A stretch of DNA of 64,000 nucleotides from Klebsiella sp. WP3-W18-ESBL-02 (GCF_014168815.1 NZ_AP021972.1:2914001-2978000); one strand, 5' to 3'. Counted from the first letter of the stretch, positions 15,833 to 24,994 are shown. Notes: generated from the sequence alone by a model not told the origin. Numbers and translations are program-made.

Positions 15833-16072
15833 CTACGCCTCAATGTCCCCTTCCTGACGCATCTGCACCGCCCAACGCTGGGCCGATTCCGGAACGCTGA
15901 ACGCCTGAGAACGTCGAAACGCGCTGCCCATCAGCACAAACGCCACGTATTTGCCGCGCAGCAGCCACACGTCGCGAAAGCCTTCAACCTTCACAGCATG
16001 CTCGGGCGGAGCGGGTTCGGAACGGGGGACATAGCTGATAATCTGCCGATTTTGTTGGCGAAGCGGTTTCAT
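15833..16072 (-). CDS. cedA: Cell division activator CedA
   Basis: A small protein of 79 residues, one shorter than E. coli CedA. It has the family N-terminus KPLRQQNRQIISYVPR and central GFRDVWLLRGKYVAFVLMG. CedA restores division when DnaA-dependent initiation runs too often and has been reported to bind RNA polymerase and DNA. In E. coli katE follows next to cedA. Here katE is missing and the chb operon comes directly. Confidence 0.93.
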   Translation of the reverse strand: MKPLRQQNRQIISYVPRSEPAPPEHAVKVEGFRDVWLLRGKYVAFVLMGSAFRRSQAFSVPESAQRWAVQMRQEGDIEA

Positions 16073-16151
16073 AAGCAGTTAAATTCACAATCAGTAAGAC
16101 AAAGCGGTAAACCCTTATGATAGCAGGATTCACGCGCAATCGTCATACACA

Positions 16152-16179
16152 AAAAAGCCCGACAGGGTGGCTGTCGGGC
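16152..16179 (-). terminator. Terminator of the chb operon
   Basis: GCCCGACAG (16157-16165) pairs with CTGTCGGGC (16171-16179) around GGTGG. The six A at 16151-16156 read as a T-run on the minus strand, directly downstream of chbG. Confidence 0.88.
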
Positions 16180-16205
16180 AAAGGGTTGAGGGGGTAAAAC
16201 AAGGA

Positions 16206-16961
16206 TTACACGTCGCGGAATGTACCGAGGCGGTAGCCTCTTTCCGCAATAGCATATTTCAACGACGCTGAGGTCAGTACATCCAGTTCAGCCAGACGCG
16301 GGTAGCAATACGCGCTGCCCATAATGGTGTTGTCGACAAACGCCGGATGGCACATCACTTCCAGCGACTGCTCGCCGCGCGCGGCAGAGCTATCCAGTAC
16401 CTCAAGGAACAGCGCATCTGAGATAGCATCGCCATAAAACTCGCTGCTGAACCCTTCACTGCTGCGCAGCCCTTCCGGGAGGGTAAACGGATACGGAATG
16501 GTGCGGTCAACCCGCAGCGCAATGCCTTTGGATTTCGCAAACTCGGCCACCAGCGGGAAGATTTGCGGGATCATATGCACGTGATGATGGCTGTCAAAAT
16601 GCGTCGGCTCAGCGTCGAACAGGTCGACAAAGCGCTGGTACTGACACTCCAGCTCGCGGGCAATCTCATCCATCGGCAACGCGTCTTCTTCCGCCATCTG
16701 CCAAATCCATTTGCCCAGCTTACCCTCACGGGTCAGACCCGGCATCGGCGTCAACGGTTCGCCCAGCGTCAATACGAAGTGCATCCCCACCGCCAGCGCT
16801 GGCGTGCGGCGGCTCAGTTGAGCCGCGTGGTCGATAGCCGCGCCGTTAACCAGCGCGGTGGTCGAGGTAACCAGTCCATTCTTACAGGCTTCGATAATGC
16901 CGTAGTTCTGCCCTTTGCTCAGGCCAAAATCATCGGCATTAACGATTAACAAACGCTCCAT
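16206..16961 (-). CDS. chbG: Chitooligosaccharide deacetylase ChbG
   Basis: A YdjC-like deacetylase of 251 residues. It removes one acetyl group from chitobiose 6-phosphate or chitotriose 6-phosphate, producing the form that ChbF cleaves and that acts as inducer for ChbR. Metal-binding motifs are VNADDFGLS near the N-terminus and SHHHVHM, with VMCHPAFVDN near the C-terminus. The second ATG of an ATGATG pair is chosen because AGGAGG stands four bases before it. The first would add one Met. It begins 11 bases after chbF and is the last gene of the operon. Confidence 0.95.
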   Translation of the reverse strand: MERLLIVNADDFGLSKGQNYGIIEACKNGLVTSTTALVNGAAIDHAAQLSRRTPALAVGMHFVLTLGEPLTPMPGLTREGKLGKWIWQMAEEDALPMDEIARELECQYQRFVDLFDAEPTHFDSHHHVHMIPQIFPLVAEFAKSKGIALRVDRTIPYPFTLPEGLRSSEGFSSEFYGDAISDALFLEVLDSSAARGEQSLEVMCHPAFVDNTIMGSAYCYPRLAELDVLTSASLKYAIAERGYRLGTFRDV

Positions 16962-16972
16962 CATGCCTCCTG

Positions 16973-18319
16973 TCACTGTTTCAGTTTATCCACGGTGGCG
17001 GCGAAGTTCGGCAACCATTTTTCATGGGCCAGAATCAGTTCGCGCGCCAGCACCTCTGCATCTTTATCAGAGTGGATAAGCGGGCTTAAGTTCAGCGCCA
17101 GCAGCACATCGTTGAATTCACCGCTGATAGCCGCCTGGCTAGCGGCAATTTCGAAGCCTTTGATGGTGTGAATCAGGCCCAGCACCTTCTCATCGAAATG
17201 GGTCACACGCGGGTGCGGTTTCGCGCCGTCGCGGCCCAGAATAGAAGTGACCTCAATGGCCCAGTCCGCCGGAATATTGTCAATGTGCCCATGGTGCGGA
17301 ATGTTGACGTAGTGTTCGGTCTGCTTATCGTTGTAGATAGCGTTGATCACTTCACACGCCGCGTCGGAGTAATACGCTCCACCGCGCTGTTCCAGCTCCT
17401 TCGGTTTGACGTTCAGATCCGGATTCTTGTACAGCTCAAACAGCTGTTTCTCAACCTTCTGCACCACCTGCGCGCGCGCGCCGCCTTTGTAGTACTCGCC
17501 CATTTCGATAGCCAGCATCTCTTTCTGCTTGAAGTAGTACAGCAGATAAGAACACGGCAGCAGATTCAGGGAGCGCAGCAGCCCTTCGCTGAACGGCATG
17601 TCGAAAATGTTCTTCACCGTGTTGGCAGACAGCGTACCGGAGGCCACGCCGTCCAGCAGTTCGGCAAAACGGGACTCGCCGTTGACGATCACATCACGCA
17701 CGAAGACCATGTGGTTCAGACCAAACAGGTCGATGGAAAGATCGTCTTTCTCAGTCAGTCGCAGCACGTCGGTGAAGAACATCTTCATGCCGATCGGAAT
17801 GTTGCATACGCCAATAAAACGCTTGAAGTTGGTATGGCGATACACCGCCTCGGTCACCATCCCGGCCGGGTTGGTGAAGTTGATAACCCACGCGTTCGGG
17901 CAAACATCTTCAACATCTTTAATGATGTCGAAAATCACCGGAATAGTGCGCAGACCTTTAAACAGGCCGCCCGCACCGTTGGTTTCCTGGCCCAGGTAAC
18001 CGTGGCTCAGCGGAATGCGTTCATCTTTTTCACGGGCTTTAAGCTGGCCCACGCGTAGCTGGGTGGTCACGAAGTCGGCATCTTTGAGGGCTTCACGGCG
18101 GTTCAGCGTCTTATAGACCTTCATCGGCACGCCGGCCTTTTCTACCATGCGCTCACAAAGTGCGTGAATGATGTCCAGCTTCTCCTGGCCATCTTCCACG
18201 TCCACCAGCCACAGTTCGCTGACCGGCAGTTCATGATAGCGCTTGAGAAAACCTTCCAGTAATTCCGGCGTATAGCTGCTACCACCACCAATTGTGACAA
18301 CTTTTAATTTCTGGCTCAT
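16973..18319 (-). CDS. chbF: 6-phospho-beta-glucosidase ChbF, GH4
   Basis: A family GH4 glycosidase of 448 residues that needs NAD+ and a divalent metal. It splits mono-deacetylated chitobiose 6-phosphate in the cytosol. Evidence: the NAD-binding VVTIGGGSSYTPELLEG N-terminus, the GLNHM and CNIP metal-site segments, and the family length of 450. The ATG at 18319 follows GGGAG. The open frame continues eight codons upstream without support. It is the fifth gene of chbBCARFG. Confidence 0.96.
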   Translation of the reverse strand: MSQKLKVVTIGGGSSYTPELLEGFLKRYHELPVSELWLVDVEDGQEKLDIIHALCERMVEKAGVPMKVYKTLNRREALKDADFVTTQLRVGQLKAREKDERIPLSHGYLGQETNGAGGLFKGLRTIPVIFDIIKDVEDVCPNAWVINFTNPAGMVTEAVYRHTNFKRFIGVCNIPIGMKMFFTDVLRLTEKDDLSIDLFGLNHMVFVRDVIVNGESRFAELLDGVASGTLSANTVKNIFDMPFSEGLLRSLNLLPCSYLLYYFKQKEMLAIEMGEYYKGGARAQVVQKVEKQLFELYKNPDLNVKPKELEQRGGAYYSDAACEVINAIYNDKQTEHYVNIPHHGHIDNIPADWAIEVTSILGRDGAKPHPRVTHFDEKVLGLIHTIKGFEIAASQAAISGEFNDVLLALNLSPLIHSDKDAEVLARELILAHEKWLPNFAATVDKLKQ

Positions 18320-18424
18320 ACTTTTCTCCCTCGTGATCCACAAGTTAAACGTGGGTTACCCTCCACATTATGCGTGGATAGTTAAAGTCTTTAATTCAGA
18401 GCTGCGGCGAAACTCCGCAGCGCG

Positions 18425-19264
18425 TTATTTAATAACCGTCAGTTGCTTCCGATAATTGCTCGGCGTGAATGAGGTGAGCTTTTTGAATGTTTTAATAAAC
18501 AAACTTGGGCTGCTATACCCTGACTCATAGGCAATATCGGTAATCGAGTAGTTGGTTATTTCAAGCTGTTTTCTGGCGAAGTTAATGCGGATATCATTAA
18601 TGATCTGCATTGGCGTTTTGCCATAGTAGCGCTGGGTCGCTCGAGTTAAGTGTTCCTGAGTTTTTCCGGATAACTCGACCATATTTTCCAGAGCACCTTC
18701 ACCAAATTTTAATTTATCGTGCATGGCTTCAACGGTGGATTTTAACCACGCTGGCGTAACATCCTGCGCCTGTTCTTCACGGTAATGCCGCAAGCGGTTA
18801 ATCACATAGAAGGAAACCAGTTCAATAAATTCGTCAAATTCCGTTTCACGAAAATGCAGCGAAGAAATAACGGACTCAATGTAGCTAAGAAACGTGCTTT
18901 TAATCGAATAGACTTGCGAAGCAACCAAAGCAAACGGTACCAGCGCCTGATAATGGGTGTCGAAGAAGTCTTTGCTGATCCCGACGTTGAGGATCCGCGT
19001 CGCGCCAAACTCGTAAAAGCTCTGGTGGTGCGAACCCATCGGGATGAAAACAAAGTCTCCGCGCTCCAGCATGACCCGCTTGCCGTTTATCTCCTGATAA
19101 TAGCGCCCGGTCAGTACGATGGTGAACTCGTAGTAGTCATGCTGGTGCAGCCCGCTGATGCTTTCCGTTTTGTTGTAGATGAAGACATGAAAATTCTTAC
19201 CGTTAAAGAGCTGTTGTTCTCGGGCGGTGTTGATTTCCATGGTGATCATCTTTGGTTGCCTCAT
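18425..19264 (-). CDS. chbR: Chitobiose operon regulator ChbR, AraC family
   Basis: The protein has 279 residues with an N-terminal cupin sensor (LHQHDYYEFTIVLTG, ERGDFVFIPMGSHHQ) and a C-terminal pair of helix-turn-helix motifs (ITDIAYESGYSSPSLFIKTFKKLTSFTPSNYRK). ChbR represses the operon without inducer and, with the product of ChbG action and CRP-cAMP, activates it. It is encoded within the operon, so it autoregulates. The ATG at 19264 has a poor Shine-Dalgarno but gives the family N-terminus and lies 10 bases after chbA. Confidence 0.95.
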   Translation of the reverse strand: MRQPKMITMEINTAREQQLFNGKNFHVFIYNKTESISGLHQHDYYEFTIVLTGRYYQEINGKRVMLERGDFVFIPMGSHHQSFYEFGATRILNVGISKDFFDTHYQALVPFALVASQVYSIKSTFLSYIESVISSLHFRETEFDEFIELVSFYVINRLRHYREEQAQDVTPAWLKSTVEAMHDKLKFGEGALENMVELSGKTQEHLTRATQRYYGKTPMQIINDIRINFARKQLEITNYSITDIAYESGYSSPSLFIKTFKKLTSFTPSNYRKQLTVIK

Positions 19265-19274
19265 ATGGAAAAGC

Positions 19275-19622
19275 CTATTGTACCTTCTCGTGAAGTTCGA
19301 TCAATTCAGCAACCAGCTCGCGCGCTAACATTGACGTCATAAGATGATCCTGCGCATGAACCAGCACCAGGCTAACCTTCATGCGGCCTTCACCTTCATC
19401 GCTTTCAATCAGCTGCGTCTGTACGCGGTGTGCTTCGCTCAGCGCGATGCGGGACTGTTCCATGGTCGCCTTCGCGGCCTCAAATTCACCCTGCTTTGCC
19501 TGCTTCAGCGCGGCGTATGCCAGGCTACGCGCCTGACCTGAGTTGATAATCAGACCCATCACCACTTCTTCGAGATCGTTTTCCTGCACGTCCTCAGCAA
19601 CAACATTATCCAGATCGAACAT
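19275..19622 (-). CDS. chbA: PTS chitobiose-specific EIIA component
   Basis: A protein of 115 residues of the lactose/cellobiose EIIA family, a helical trimer. His89 in VHAQDHLM is the phosphorylated residue. It passes phosphate from HPr to ChbB. The ATG at 19622 starts the family N-terminus and follows AAGGGA. An upstream in-frame start lacks support. It lies 54 bases after chbC. Confidence 0.96.
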   Translation of the reverse strand: MFDLDNVVAEDVQENDLEEVVMGLIINSGQARSLAYAALKQAKQGEFEAAKATMEQSRIALSEAHRVQTQLIESDEGEGRMKVSLVLVHAQDHLMTSMLARELVAELIELHEKVQ

Positions 19623-19676
19623 ACTTATTCCCTTTTGTGAGGGCGGTATGGAGGTTCGCTCCATACCGCATTGGCA

Positions 19677-21035
19677 TTAGAATTTCAGAGCAGCGGCGAT
19701 GTCTTCTTCGCTTTCTTCTTTGTCAATGGTGGCCTGCGCTTTATTCGAGATAATCACGAACGGCATGTAGACCAGCGTTGCGACACCCAGGTTGAACAGC
19801 GCCAGAATCAGTGCGGCTACGCTACCGTTGGTGTTAAAGAATGCACCCAGACCGGTTGGCATTGTCCATGGCGCCACGTTGGTGATTGGCGGGATGATGC
19901 CCAGGGTATACGCGGTCATGGTAATCGCGGCCAGCAGCGGCTGAATCAGGATGAACGGAATAAACATAACCGGGTTCATGATGATTGGCAGACCGAACAG
20001 AATCGGTTCGTTAATCTGGAAGATGCCTGACGGCAGCGCCAGCTTAGCAACCTGACGGTGATCTTCGCGGCGAGAGGCGATGAAGATAGCGATGATCAGA
20101 CCCAGCGTTGCACCCGTACCGCCGAGGAAGATGTAGGAATCCAGCATCGGCTTCGCCCACATGTGGAACTGGTGACCGGCGGCAACCGCGGCTTCAACAG
20201 AACCGTACTGCTGGTACAGAGAGATGTTTTCCAGCGCCCATGGGGTCATGATGCCGCTGTCCAGCGCGGAAAGCGCCAGGGAACCGTGCACACCGAAGAA
20301 CCACAGCAGCGAGGTAAAGATAACGTAAGCCCAGCCCACGACGTGACCCATAGAAGCCAGCGGCGTAGAGATGGTGTCCATGATGATCTGGTGGAAGTTG
20401 GTGCCCCAGTGGGTCAGCGCCCAGGAGATAATCCCCATGATGGACAGAATAATGAACCCCGGGATAACCGCTGAGAACGAACGGGACACCGAGCCCGGTA
20501 CGCTATCCGGCAAACGGATGACCCAGTTACGGCGCACCACAAAGGTGAACAGTTCGGCAACAACCAGACCGATAATGATACCGGAGATAATGTTTGCCCC
20601 GCCTAACCAGTTAGCGCCTACGGCATAGGCTTCGCCTACGCTGTACGGCGTAACGGTCATAAACGCGGCAATTGCAATTAAGCTTGCGGCCATCGGGTCA
20701 ACTTTGCGTTCTTCGGCTAACGCTGAACCGATAAAGAAAGGCGCCATCAGCGACATAATGCCTAAGGTACCGTTATAAACGTTACCGCCGATGGCTTTAA
20801 AGCCGTTTAATGTTTCAATGGTGGACGCATCCAGACGAATGCCCATTGAATAGAAGAATGACCCCTCACCAAAGCTCAGAAAAACGTTATTAATTAATAC
20901 AAACATGGCCCCCGCGAGGGTCAGTGGCATTAATTTAATAAAGCCGTTTTTAATGGCATTGACGTGTGGCTGCTTTCCTATTTTAACAGCAAAAGGAAGG
21001 AGTACCTTTTCAAGCGAATCGATCACTTTACTCAT
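19677..21035 (-). CDS. chbC: PTS chitobiose permease EIIC component
   Basis: The protein has 452 residues, exactly the E. coli length. It is an integral inner-membrane EIIC of the lactose/cellobiose family that moves N,N'-diacetylchitobiose into the cell while ChbB phosphorylates it. About ten hydrophobic helices are visible. The substrate-site signature FQINEPILFGLPI is intact, as is the FFGVHGSLALSALDSG stretch. It follows chbB after a 79-base gap. Confidence 0.97.
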   Translation of the reverse strand: MSKVIDSLEKVLLPFAVKIGKQPHVNAIKNGFIKLMPLTLAGAMFVLINNVFLSFGEGSFFYSMGIRLDASTIETLNGFKAIGGNVYNGTLGIMSLMAPFFIGSALAEERKVDPMAASLIAIAAFMTVTPYSVGEAYAVGANWLGGANIISGIIIGLVVAELFTFVVRRNWVIRLPDSVPGSVSRSFSAVIPGFIILSIMGIISWALTHWGTNFHQIIMDTISTPLASMGHVVGWAYVIFTSLLWFFGVHGSLALSALDSGIMTPWALENISLYQQYGSVEAAVAAGHQFHMWAKPMLDSYIFLGGTGATLGLIIAIFIASRREDHRQVAKLALPSGIFQINEPILFGLPIIMNPVMFIPFILIQPLLAAITMTAYTLGIIPPITNVAPWTMPTGLGAFFNTNGSVAALILALFNLGVATLVYMPFVIISNKAQATIDKEESEEDIAAALKF

Positions 21036-21114
21036 AGAAAAATACCCTTAAAGGGCCGCAATAAAATTGCGGCGATTAAATATGAAATAACTCTTTGACG
21101 GGAAAAATAAAAAA

Positions 21115-21435
21115 TTACTGCGAAGCTGACTTCTTAATTGCAGCAACCGCTGCTTTTAACACACCTAAACCATCTACTTTGCCGTAGAGCGTTGAATCGA
21201 TAACCTCAACCGGCTTGTTCGGTAATAACTTTTTAATATCGTTCAGCATGTAGGCAATTTGTGGGCCGAGCAAAATCACGTCAGCCTGTGGGCCTTTTTC
21301 CCCAGCAAACGTTTCAGAGAATGCTTCAATTACGACCGGCACTTCGTATTTCTCAGCCTGAGCACGCATTTTGGATACCAACAATGAAGTGGACATCCCT
21401 GCAGAGCAAAAGAGATAGATATGTTTCTTTTCCAT
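21115..21435 (-). CDS. chbB: PTS chitobiose-specific EIIB component
   Basis: A protein of 106 residues with the low-molecular-weight phosphatase-like EIIB fold. Cys10 in LFCSAGMSTS is the phosphocysteine. It takes phosphate from ChbA and gives it to the sugar bound in ChbC. It is the first gene of the operon. The preceding 285 bases contain the control region. In E. coli NagC, ChbR and CRP act there. Confidence 0.97.
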   Translation of the reverse strand: MEKKHIYLFCSAGMSTSLLVSKMRAQAEKYEVPVVIEAFSETFAGEKGPQADVILLGPQIAYMLNDIKKLLPNKPVEVIDSTLYGKVDGLGVLKAAVAAIKKSASQ

Positions 21436-21605
21436 TCACGCTTCCTCAACTTGTGAAATCTGTCATCATCGGGCGATGTTCCATGTGCCCATAACCCTCG
21501 TATGTAACAGATGAGTTATCTACTGTTTATGCCTTGAGTATACGGCAACAATTTGTCTACCGATAATTCCTAAGAGCCAAAAATTGTCTCTCATTGACCT
21601 CTTGT

Positions 21606-21621
21606 TTTGACTACCTTCACA
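21606..21621. promoter_or_regulatory. Candidate CRP site in the chb control region
   Basis: On the minus strand TGTGA-N6-TCAAA, one base from the CRP consensus TGTGA-N6-TCACA. It lies about 170 bases upstream of chbB. An AT-rich segment at 21629-21653 containing AATTATT and TTATTT resembles a NagC operator, but it cannot be assigned firmly by eye. The remaining 21436-21600 shows no gene. Confidence 0.45.
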
Positions 21622-21667
21622 CTTTGCTCAAAATAATTCGCGACAAGAAATAAGCATGACGTCTGAT

Positions 21668-21696
21668 AAAAAAGCCCGACGCTAAGGTCGGGCTTT
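21668..21696 (-). terminator. Terminator of osmE
   Basis: AAAGCCCGAC (21671-21680) pairs with GTCGGGCTTT (21687-21696) around a six-base loop. The A-tract at 21668-21673 gives the T-run on the minus strand after osmE. Confidence 0.88.
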
Positions 21697-21720
21697 CGTA
21701 GATGTCCTCTAGATGCGCGA

Positions 21721-22062
21721 TTATGACTTCTTAACCGCCGGATCGGTGTCGTACTCAGCGCAGGTCTGATAGCCGGAATTGATAACGTGACCGGTGTCAT
21801 CCAGGGCCACAAAGTAGGTTTCCGCTTTACCATCTCGTTGACCCAATATATAGGTCTGACAAGTACCCCGGGCGTGAGTCATGGTTATTTCTGATGACGG
21901 CTTGCCGGCAATCTGCATCACCTGTGAACGGCTCATCCCTTTTTTAACATCTTTCACAACCGGCTGCGTGAACTGGTCTTTGGTACGATCGTAAGCGGTA
22001 CAGCCTGCCAGCATTGCCAGTACGGCTGCGGCACCCAGAAGTCCTGCAACATGCTTTTTCAT
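21721..22062 (-). CDS. osmE: Osmotically inducible lipoprotein OsmE
   Basis: A lipoprotein of 113 residues with a signal ending in LAGC (Cys21 is the lipidated residue), then a SmpA/OmlA-like domain: VKDVKKGMSRSQVMQIAGKPSSEIT. It belongs to the envelope stress and osmotic response. E. coli OsmE is induced by high osmolarity and growth phase. It diverges from nadE as in E. coli. GGAGAG precedes the ATG. Confidence 0.94.
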   Translation of the reverse strand: MKKHVAGLLGAAAVLAMLAGCTAYDRTKDQFTQPVVKDVKKGMSRSQVMQIAGKPSSEITMTHARGTCQTYILGQRDGKAETYFVALDDTGHVINSGYQTCAEYDTDPAVKKS

Positions 22063-22279
22063 CTTCCCTCTCCTTTCGTTCGATGTTTTTTAAGCCTGGA
22101 ATAAATATTGCTAATTATCAACCGATACGCCGAAATCAACGCCAATCAGGTTAATGAATCGGATTTATTTACCTCTGGTAAAACTGTGATCCTTGTCGTT
22201 TTACCGTCAAAGAGGTAGCTTTAACACTTTGTTCTGATGGGCTATCGGCAAGGCTGGCACACTCATTCCGGAGGGGTAA

Positions 22280-23107
22280 ATGGCATTACAGCAAGAGATC
22301 ATTCAGGCGCTCGGCGCAAAACCACAAATAGATGTACAAGCAGAGATCCGCCGCAGCGTGGATTTTCTCAAGGCATATCTGAAAACCTATCCGTTTATCA
22401 AATCCCTGGTGCTGGGAATCAGCGGCGGTCAGGATTCGACGCTAACCGGCAAGCTGTGCCAACAGGCCATTAACGAGCTGCGCGCGGAAACCGGCGACAG
22501 TGCGCTGCAGTTTATCGCGGTCCGCCTGCCCTATGGCGTGCAGGCCGACGAACAGGACTGTCAGGATGCCATCGAATTTATTCAGCCGGACCGCGTACTG
22601 ACGGTCAATATTAAAGGAGCCGTGCTGGCCAGCGAACAGGCGCTGCGCGAAGCAGGCATTGAGCTGAGCGACTTCGTTCGCGGCAATGAAAAAGCCCGTG
22701 AGCGCATGAAGGCCCAGTACAGCATCGCGGGGATGACCCACGGCGTGGTGGTCGGTACCGATCATGCAGCGGAAGCGATAACCGGCTTCTTCACCAAATA
22801 CGGCGACGGCGGCACCGACATTAACCCCATCTTCCGCCTCAACAAGCGCCAGGGCAAACAGCTGCTCGCCGCGCTGGGCTGCCCTGAGCATCTTTATCTG
22901 AAAGCCCCCACCGCTGACCTTGAAGATTCCCGCCCTTCTCTGCCGGACGAGGTCGCGCTGGGCGTCACTTATGACAACATTGACGACTATCTGGAAGGTA
23001 AAACCCTGGCGCCTGAACAGGCGAAGATTATCGAAGGCTGGTATCTGAAGACGGAGCACAAACGCCGTCCGCCGATTACCGTTTTTGATGACTTCTGGAA
23101 GCGATAA
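22280..23107 (+). CDS. nadE: Ammonia-dependent NAD+ synthetase
   Basis: The protein has 275 residues, the E. coli length. It makes NAD+ from nicotinate adenine dinucleotide, ATP and ammonia. The PP-loop LGISGGQDSTLTGKL starts near residue 45. The NAD-site segment GTDHAAEAITGFFTKYGDGGTDINP is intact. It lacks a glutaminase domain, so it uses ammonia. GGAGGGG precedes the start. It converges on spy. The genes cho and ves, found between nadE and spy in E. coli, are absent. Confidence 0.97.
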   Translation: MALQQEIIQALGAKPQIDVQAEIRRSVDFLKAYLKTYPFIKSLVLGISGGQDSTLTGKLCQQAINELRAETGDSALQFIAVRLPYGVQADEQDCQDAIEFIQPDRVLTVNIKGAVLASEQALREAGIELSDFVRGNEKARERMKAQYSIAGMTHGVVVGTDHAAEAITGFFTKYGDGGTDINPIFRLNKRQGKQLLAALGCPEHLYLKAPTADLEDSRPSLPDEVALGVTYDNIDDYLEGKTLAPEQAKIIEGWYLKTEHKRRPPITVFDDFWKR

Positions 23108-23115
23108 ATGAGAAA

Positions 23116-23165
23116 ACCGCCGGAGCTGCCCATAGCCATCGGCATTTATGGGCAACTTCGGCGGT
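23116..23165. terminator. Long imperfect hairpin between nadE and spy
   Basis: Arms of 19 bases (23116-23134 and 23147-23165) with one mismatch and one G-T pair, loop of 12 bases. It is flanked by AAAA on the left but has no strong T-run on the right, so it works best as the terminator of spy on the minus strand. Confidence 0.65.
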
Positions 23166-23188
23166 CTTAAGATCGTATGCCGGGTCGA

Positions 23189-23692
23189 TTATTCGGCAGG
23201 CGCAGGAGGCATTTTACCTTCCGGTGCATTATGTTCTGTCAGACGCTTCTCAAAATTAGCATTAAACTGCTTTTTCTGTTCCGGCGTTAAAATGTTGTAA
23301 ATCTTGTTCTGTGTTTCCAGACGAGACAGCATCATGGTCTTATGCTGCTCTTCCATCTTGTTAATCTGTGCTTCAGCCTTAGCCTTGTCGAAGCTGTCGC
23401 TGGCAATCAGGCTGTGCATTGCACGCATCTCTTCCTGCGGCGGGCGTTTCATGTGTTCGCGGCTGTCTTTCATAATGTCGCGAATCTGCTGTTTCTGTGC
23501 ATCGGTCAGGTTCATCCCCTGGAACATCATATCGTGACGTGGGCCCATCTTACCTTTGTGATGATGCATCATCTTACCGGCCGGCTGCGTCGCATCTGCC
23601 GCGGTGGTCGTGGTGGTATCCGCAGCGTGAGCCAGATTAGCCGCGCCCAGAGCCAGGGTAGAAGCAACAAACAGTGCAGTTAATTTTTTCAT
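23189..23692 (-). CDS. spy: Periplasmic chaperone Spy
   Basis: A protein of 167 residues with a signal peptide (MKKLTALFVASTLALGAANLAHA). The mature part is an all-helical cradle with two LTxxQ motifs, LTDAQKQQIRDIM and LTPEQKKQFNANF, as in CpxP/Spy. Spy is an ATP-independent chaperone induced through Cpx and Bae envelope-stress systems. The linker is rich in Met and His. An ATGATG pair leaves the start uncertain by one residue. The upstream AT-rich region contains two GTAAA copies 11 bases apart, too widely spaced to call as a CpxR box. Confidence 0.94.
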   Translation of the reverse strand: MKKLTALFVASTLALGAANLAHAADTTTTTAADATQPAGKMMHHHKGKMGPRHDMMFQGMNLTDAQKQQIRDIMKDSREHMKRPPQEEMRAMHSLIASDSFDKAKAEAQINKMEEQHKTMMLSRLETQNKIYNILTPEQKKQFNANFEKRLTEHNAPEGKMPPAPAE

Positions 23693-23976
23693 CATCAAGT
23701 CCTTACTTTCAGTTATTCTGACGGCGCATTGCCGTGTTGACGAGATTAACTTTACGGGGTTTATCGTCAAATAATCAGAGTGTAGGTAAAACAATGAAAG
23801 TGTAAAAAACAATTTTACGACAATTATGAGGAAATTAAGGATAAACTGTGGAGAGTTGCAACAAAAATATGCAATATGCTGATTAAGAAGAGATTTTTAA
23901 GAAGTATAAAGCAAGCATGTTTATTAATAAAGCAAAACACCAGGAATATTCTGCAATATCCTCGAGGATAAATAAT

Positions 23977-24009
23977 AAAAAGCCGCAACACCATGATGTG
24001 CGGCTTTTT
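23977..24009. terminator. Terminator of the ast operon
   Basis: AAAAAGCCGCA (23977-23987) pairs with TGCGGCTTTTT (23999-24009) around an 11-base loop. It is placed directly after astE on the minus strand. The segment 23693-23976 between spy and this hairpin shows no gene. Confidence 0.88.
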
Positions 24010-24013
24010 TATA

Positions 24014-24985
24014 TTATGGGGGAAGACGTTCAAGCATGAGCCCCGCCCGCATACCCAGCGCGACGTCAGGGTTAGGAAACAGCACGTACTCGCAGGGCGA
24101 TTGCACCACGTAGCGGATCTCGCCGTCCTGCGCCAGCAGCGTCCCTTTGGCAAACGGCGTAAAGTTCAACGTCTGTGCTGACATGTGCAGCTGGAACTCA
24201 GCGCTGCGACGCGTTATTTCTTGTACCACCCGGTAGTTGAGCGGCGGCGTTGCACAGCCGCCGCCGCGCTCGTCCGCCAGCAGATTGGCCAACTGTCGTT
24301 CCACCAGGGCAAACTGACTCAGCTCGTTTTGCCCAAAAGGCCGCGCTTTACCCAGCTCCAGCGTGCATGACAGCGCCGCAAAGGCCTCGCTAGTAAAATG
24401 GCTGAACGTGCCGCCCGGTGCCTGATGAAACACCAGCGCCTGAAGCCCCGCTGAGCCTAACCAGCTTAAAAACTCCGGCTCCCAAGGCAGCTCGCGCGCC
24501 GGCAGGACGCCAAAGCGCGGGTGATGTGAGCCGCGAATGGCGGTGTGCATATCAAGGTGCCAGCGCGTGTCGGCCGCACAGCGCTGGTAAAATGCCGTCA
24601 CGGTCTGCTCCAGACTGGCGGCACGGATGGTTTCATCGCTGACCGGAAAATGCAGCCAGCGTCCGCCGAACATGCGGTTAAGATCGCTGTGCAGGTAGCG
24701 CTTGTTATCACGCAGCGCCGGCGGGTTACCTAACACCACCAGCAGATGCCAGCGTAGCGCCTGCTTGCCGCCGATCAGCGCACTCAACAGTTTATCGAGG
24801 ATTTCGACCGGTGCCGTTTCGTTACCGTGGATCCCCGCCGACAGCACCATCGCCTGCGAGCAAGGGCGGTGCGGCGTCAGCTGCAGCACCCCCGCTTCTC
24901 GCCACTCCCAGTGAAACGTGCCCATGTCCCCTTCGGGCTGCGACGGCAACCGCCCCGCCAGCGTTAATGCCAGAAACTGTTTCAT
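24014..24985 (-). CDS. astE: Succinylglutamate desuccinylase
   Basis: A zinc carboxypeptidase-like enzyme of 323 residues. It performs the last step of the arginine succinyltransferase pathway, splitting N-succinylglutamate into succinate and glutamate. Zinc-site residues are visible in AGIHGNETAPVE (His and Glu) and DMHTAIRGS (His). It is the last gene of astCADBE, nine bases after astB. Confidence 0.96.
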   Translation of the reverse strand: MKQFLALTLAGRLPSQPEGDMGTFHWEWREAGVLQLTPHRPCSQAMVLSAGIHGNETAPVEILDKLLSALIGGKQALRWHLLVVLGNPPALRDNKRYLHSDLNRMFGGRWLHFPVSDETIRAASLEQTVTAFYQRCAADTRWHLDMHTAIRGSHHPRFGVLPARELPWEPEFLSWLGSAGLQALVFHQAPGGTFSHFTSEAFAALSCTLELGKARPFGQNELSQFALVERQLANLLADERGGGCATPPLNYRVVQEITRRSAEFQLHMSAQTLNFTPFAKGTLLAQDGEIRYVVQSPCEYVLFPNPDVALGMRAGLMLERLPP

Positions 24986-24994
24986 GCCGCCTCC

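Noticed and set aside
15168..18058. Plus-strand frame opposite chbF (17168-18058) and similar frames across the chb operon
   Set aside because: Antisense to conserved GH4 coding sequence without any start signal.
23790..23815. CpxR box upstream of spy
   Set aside because: Two GTAAA copies are 11 bases apart rather than about five, so the match is too weak to call.
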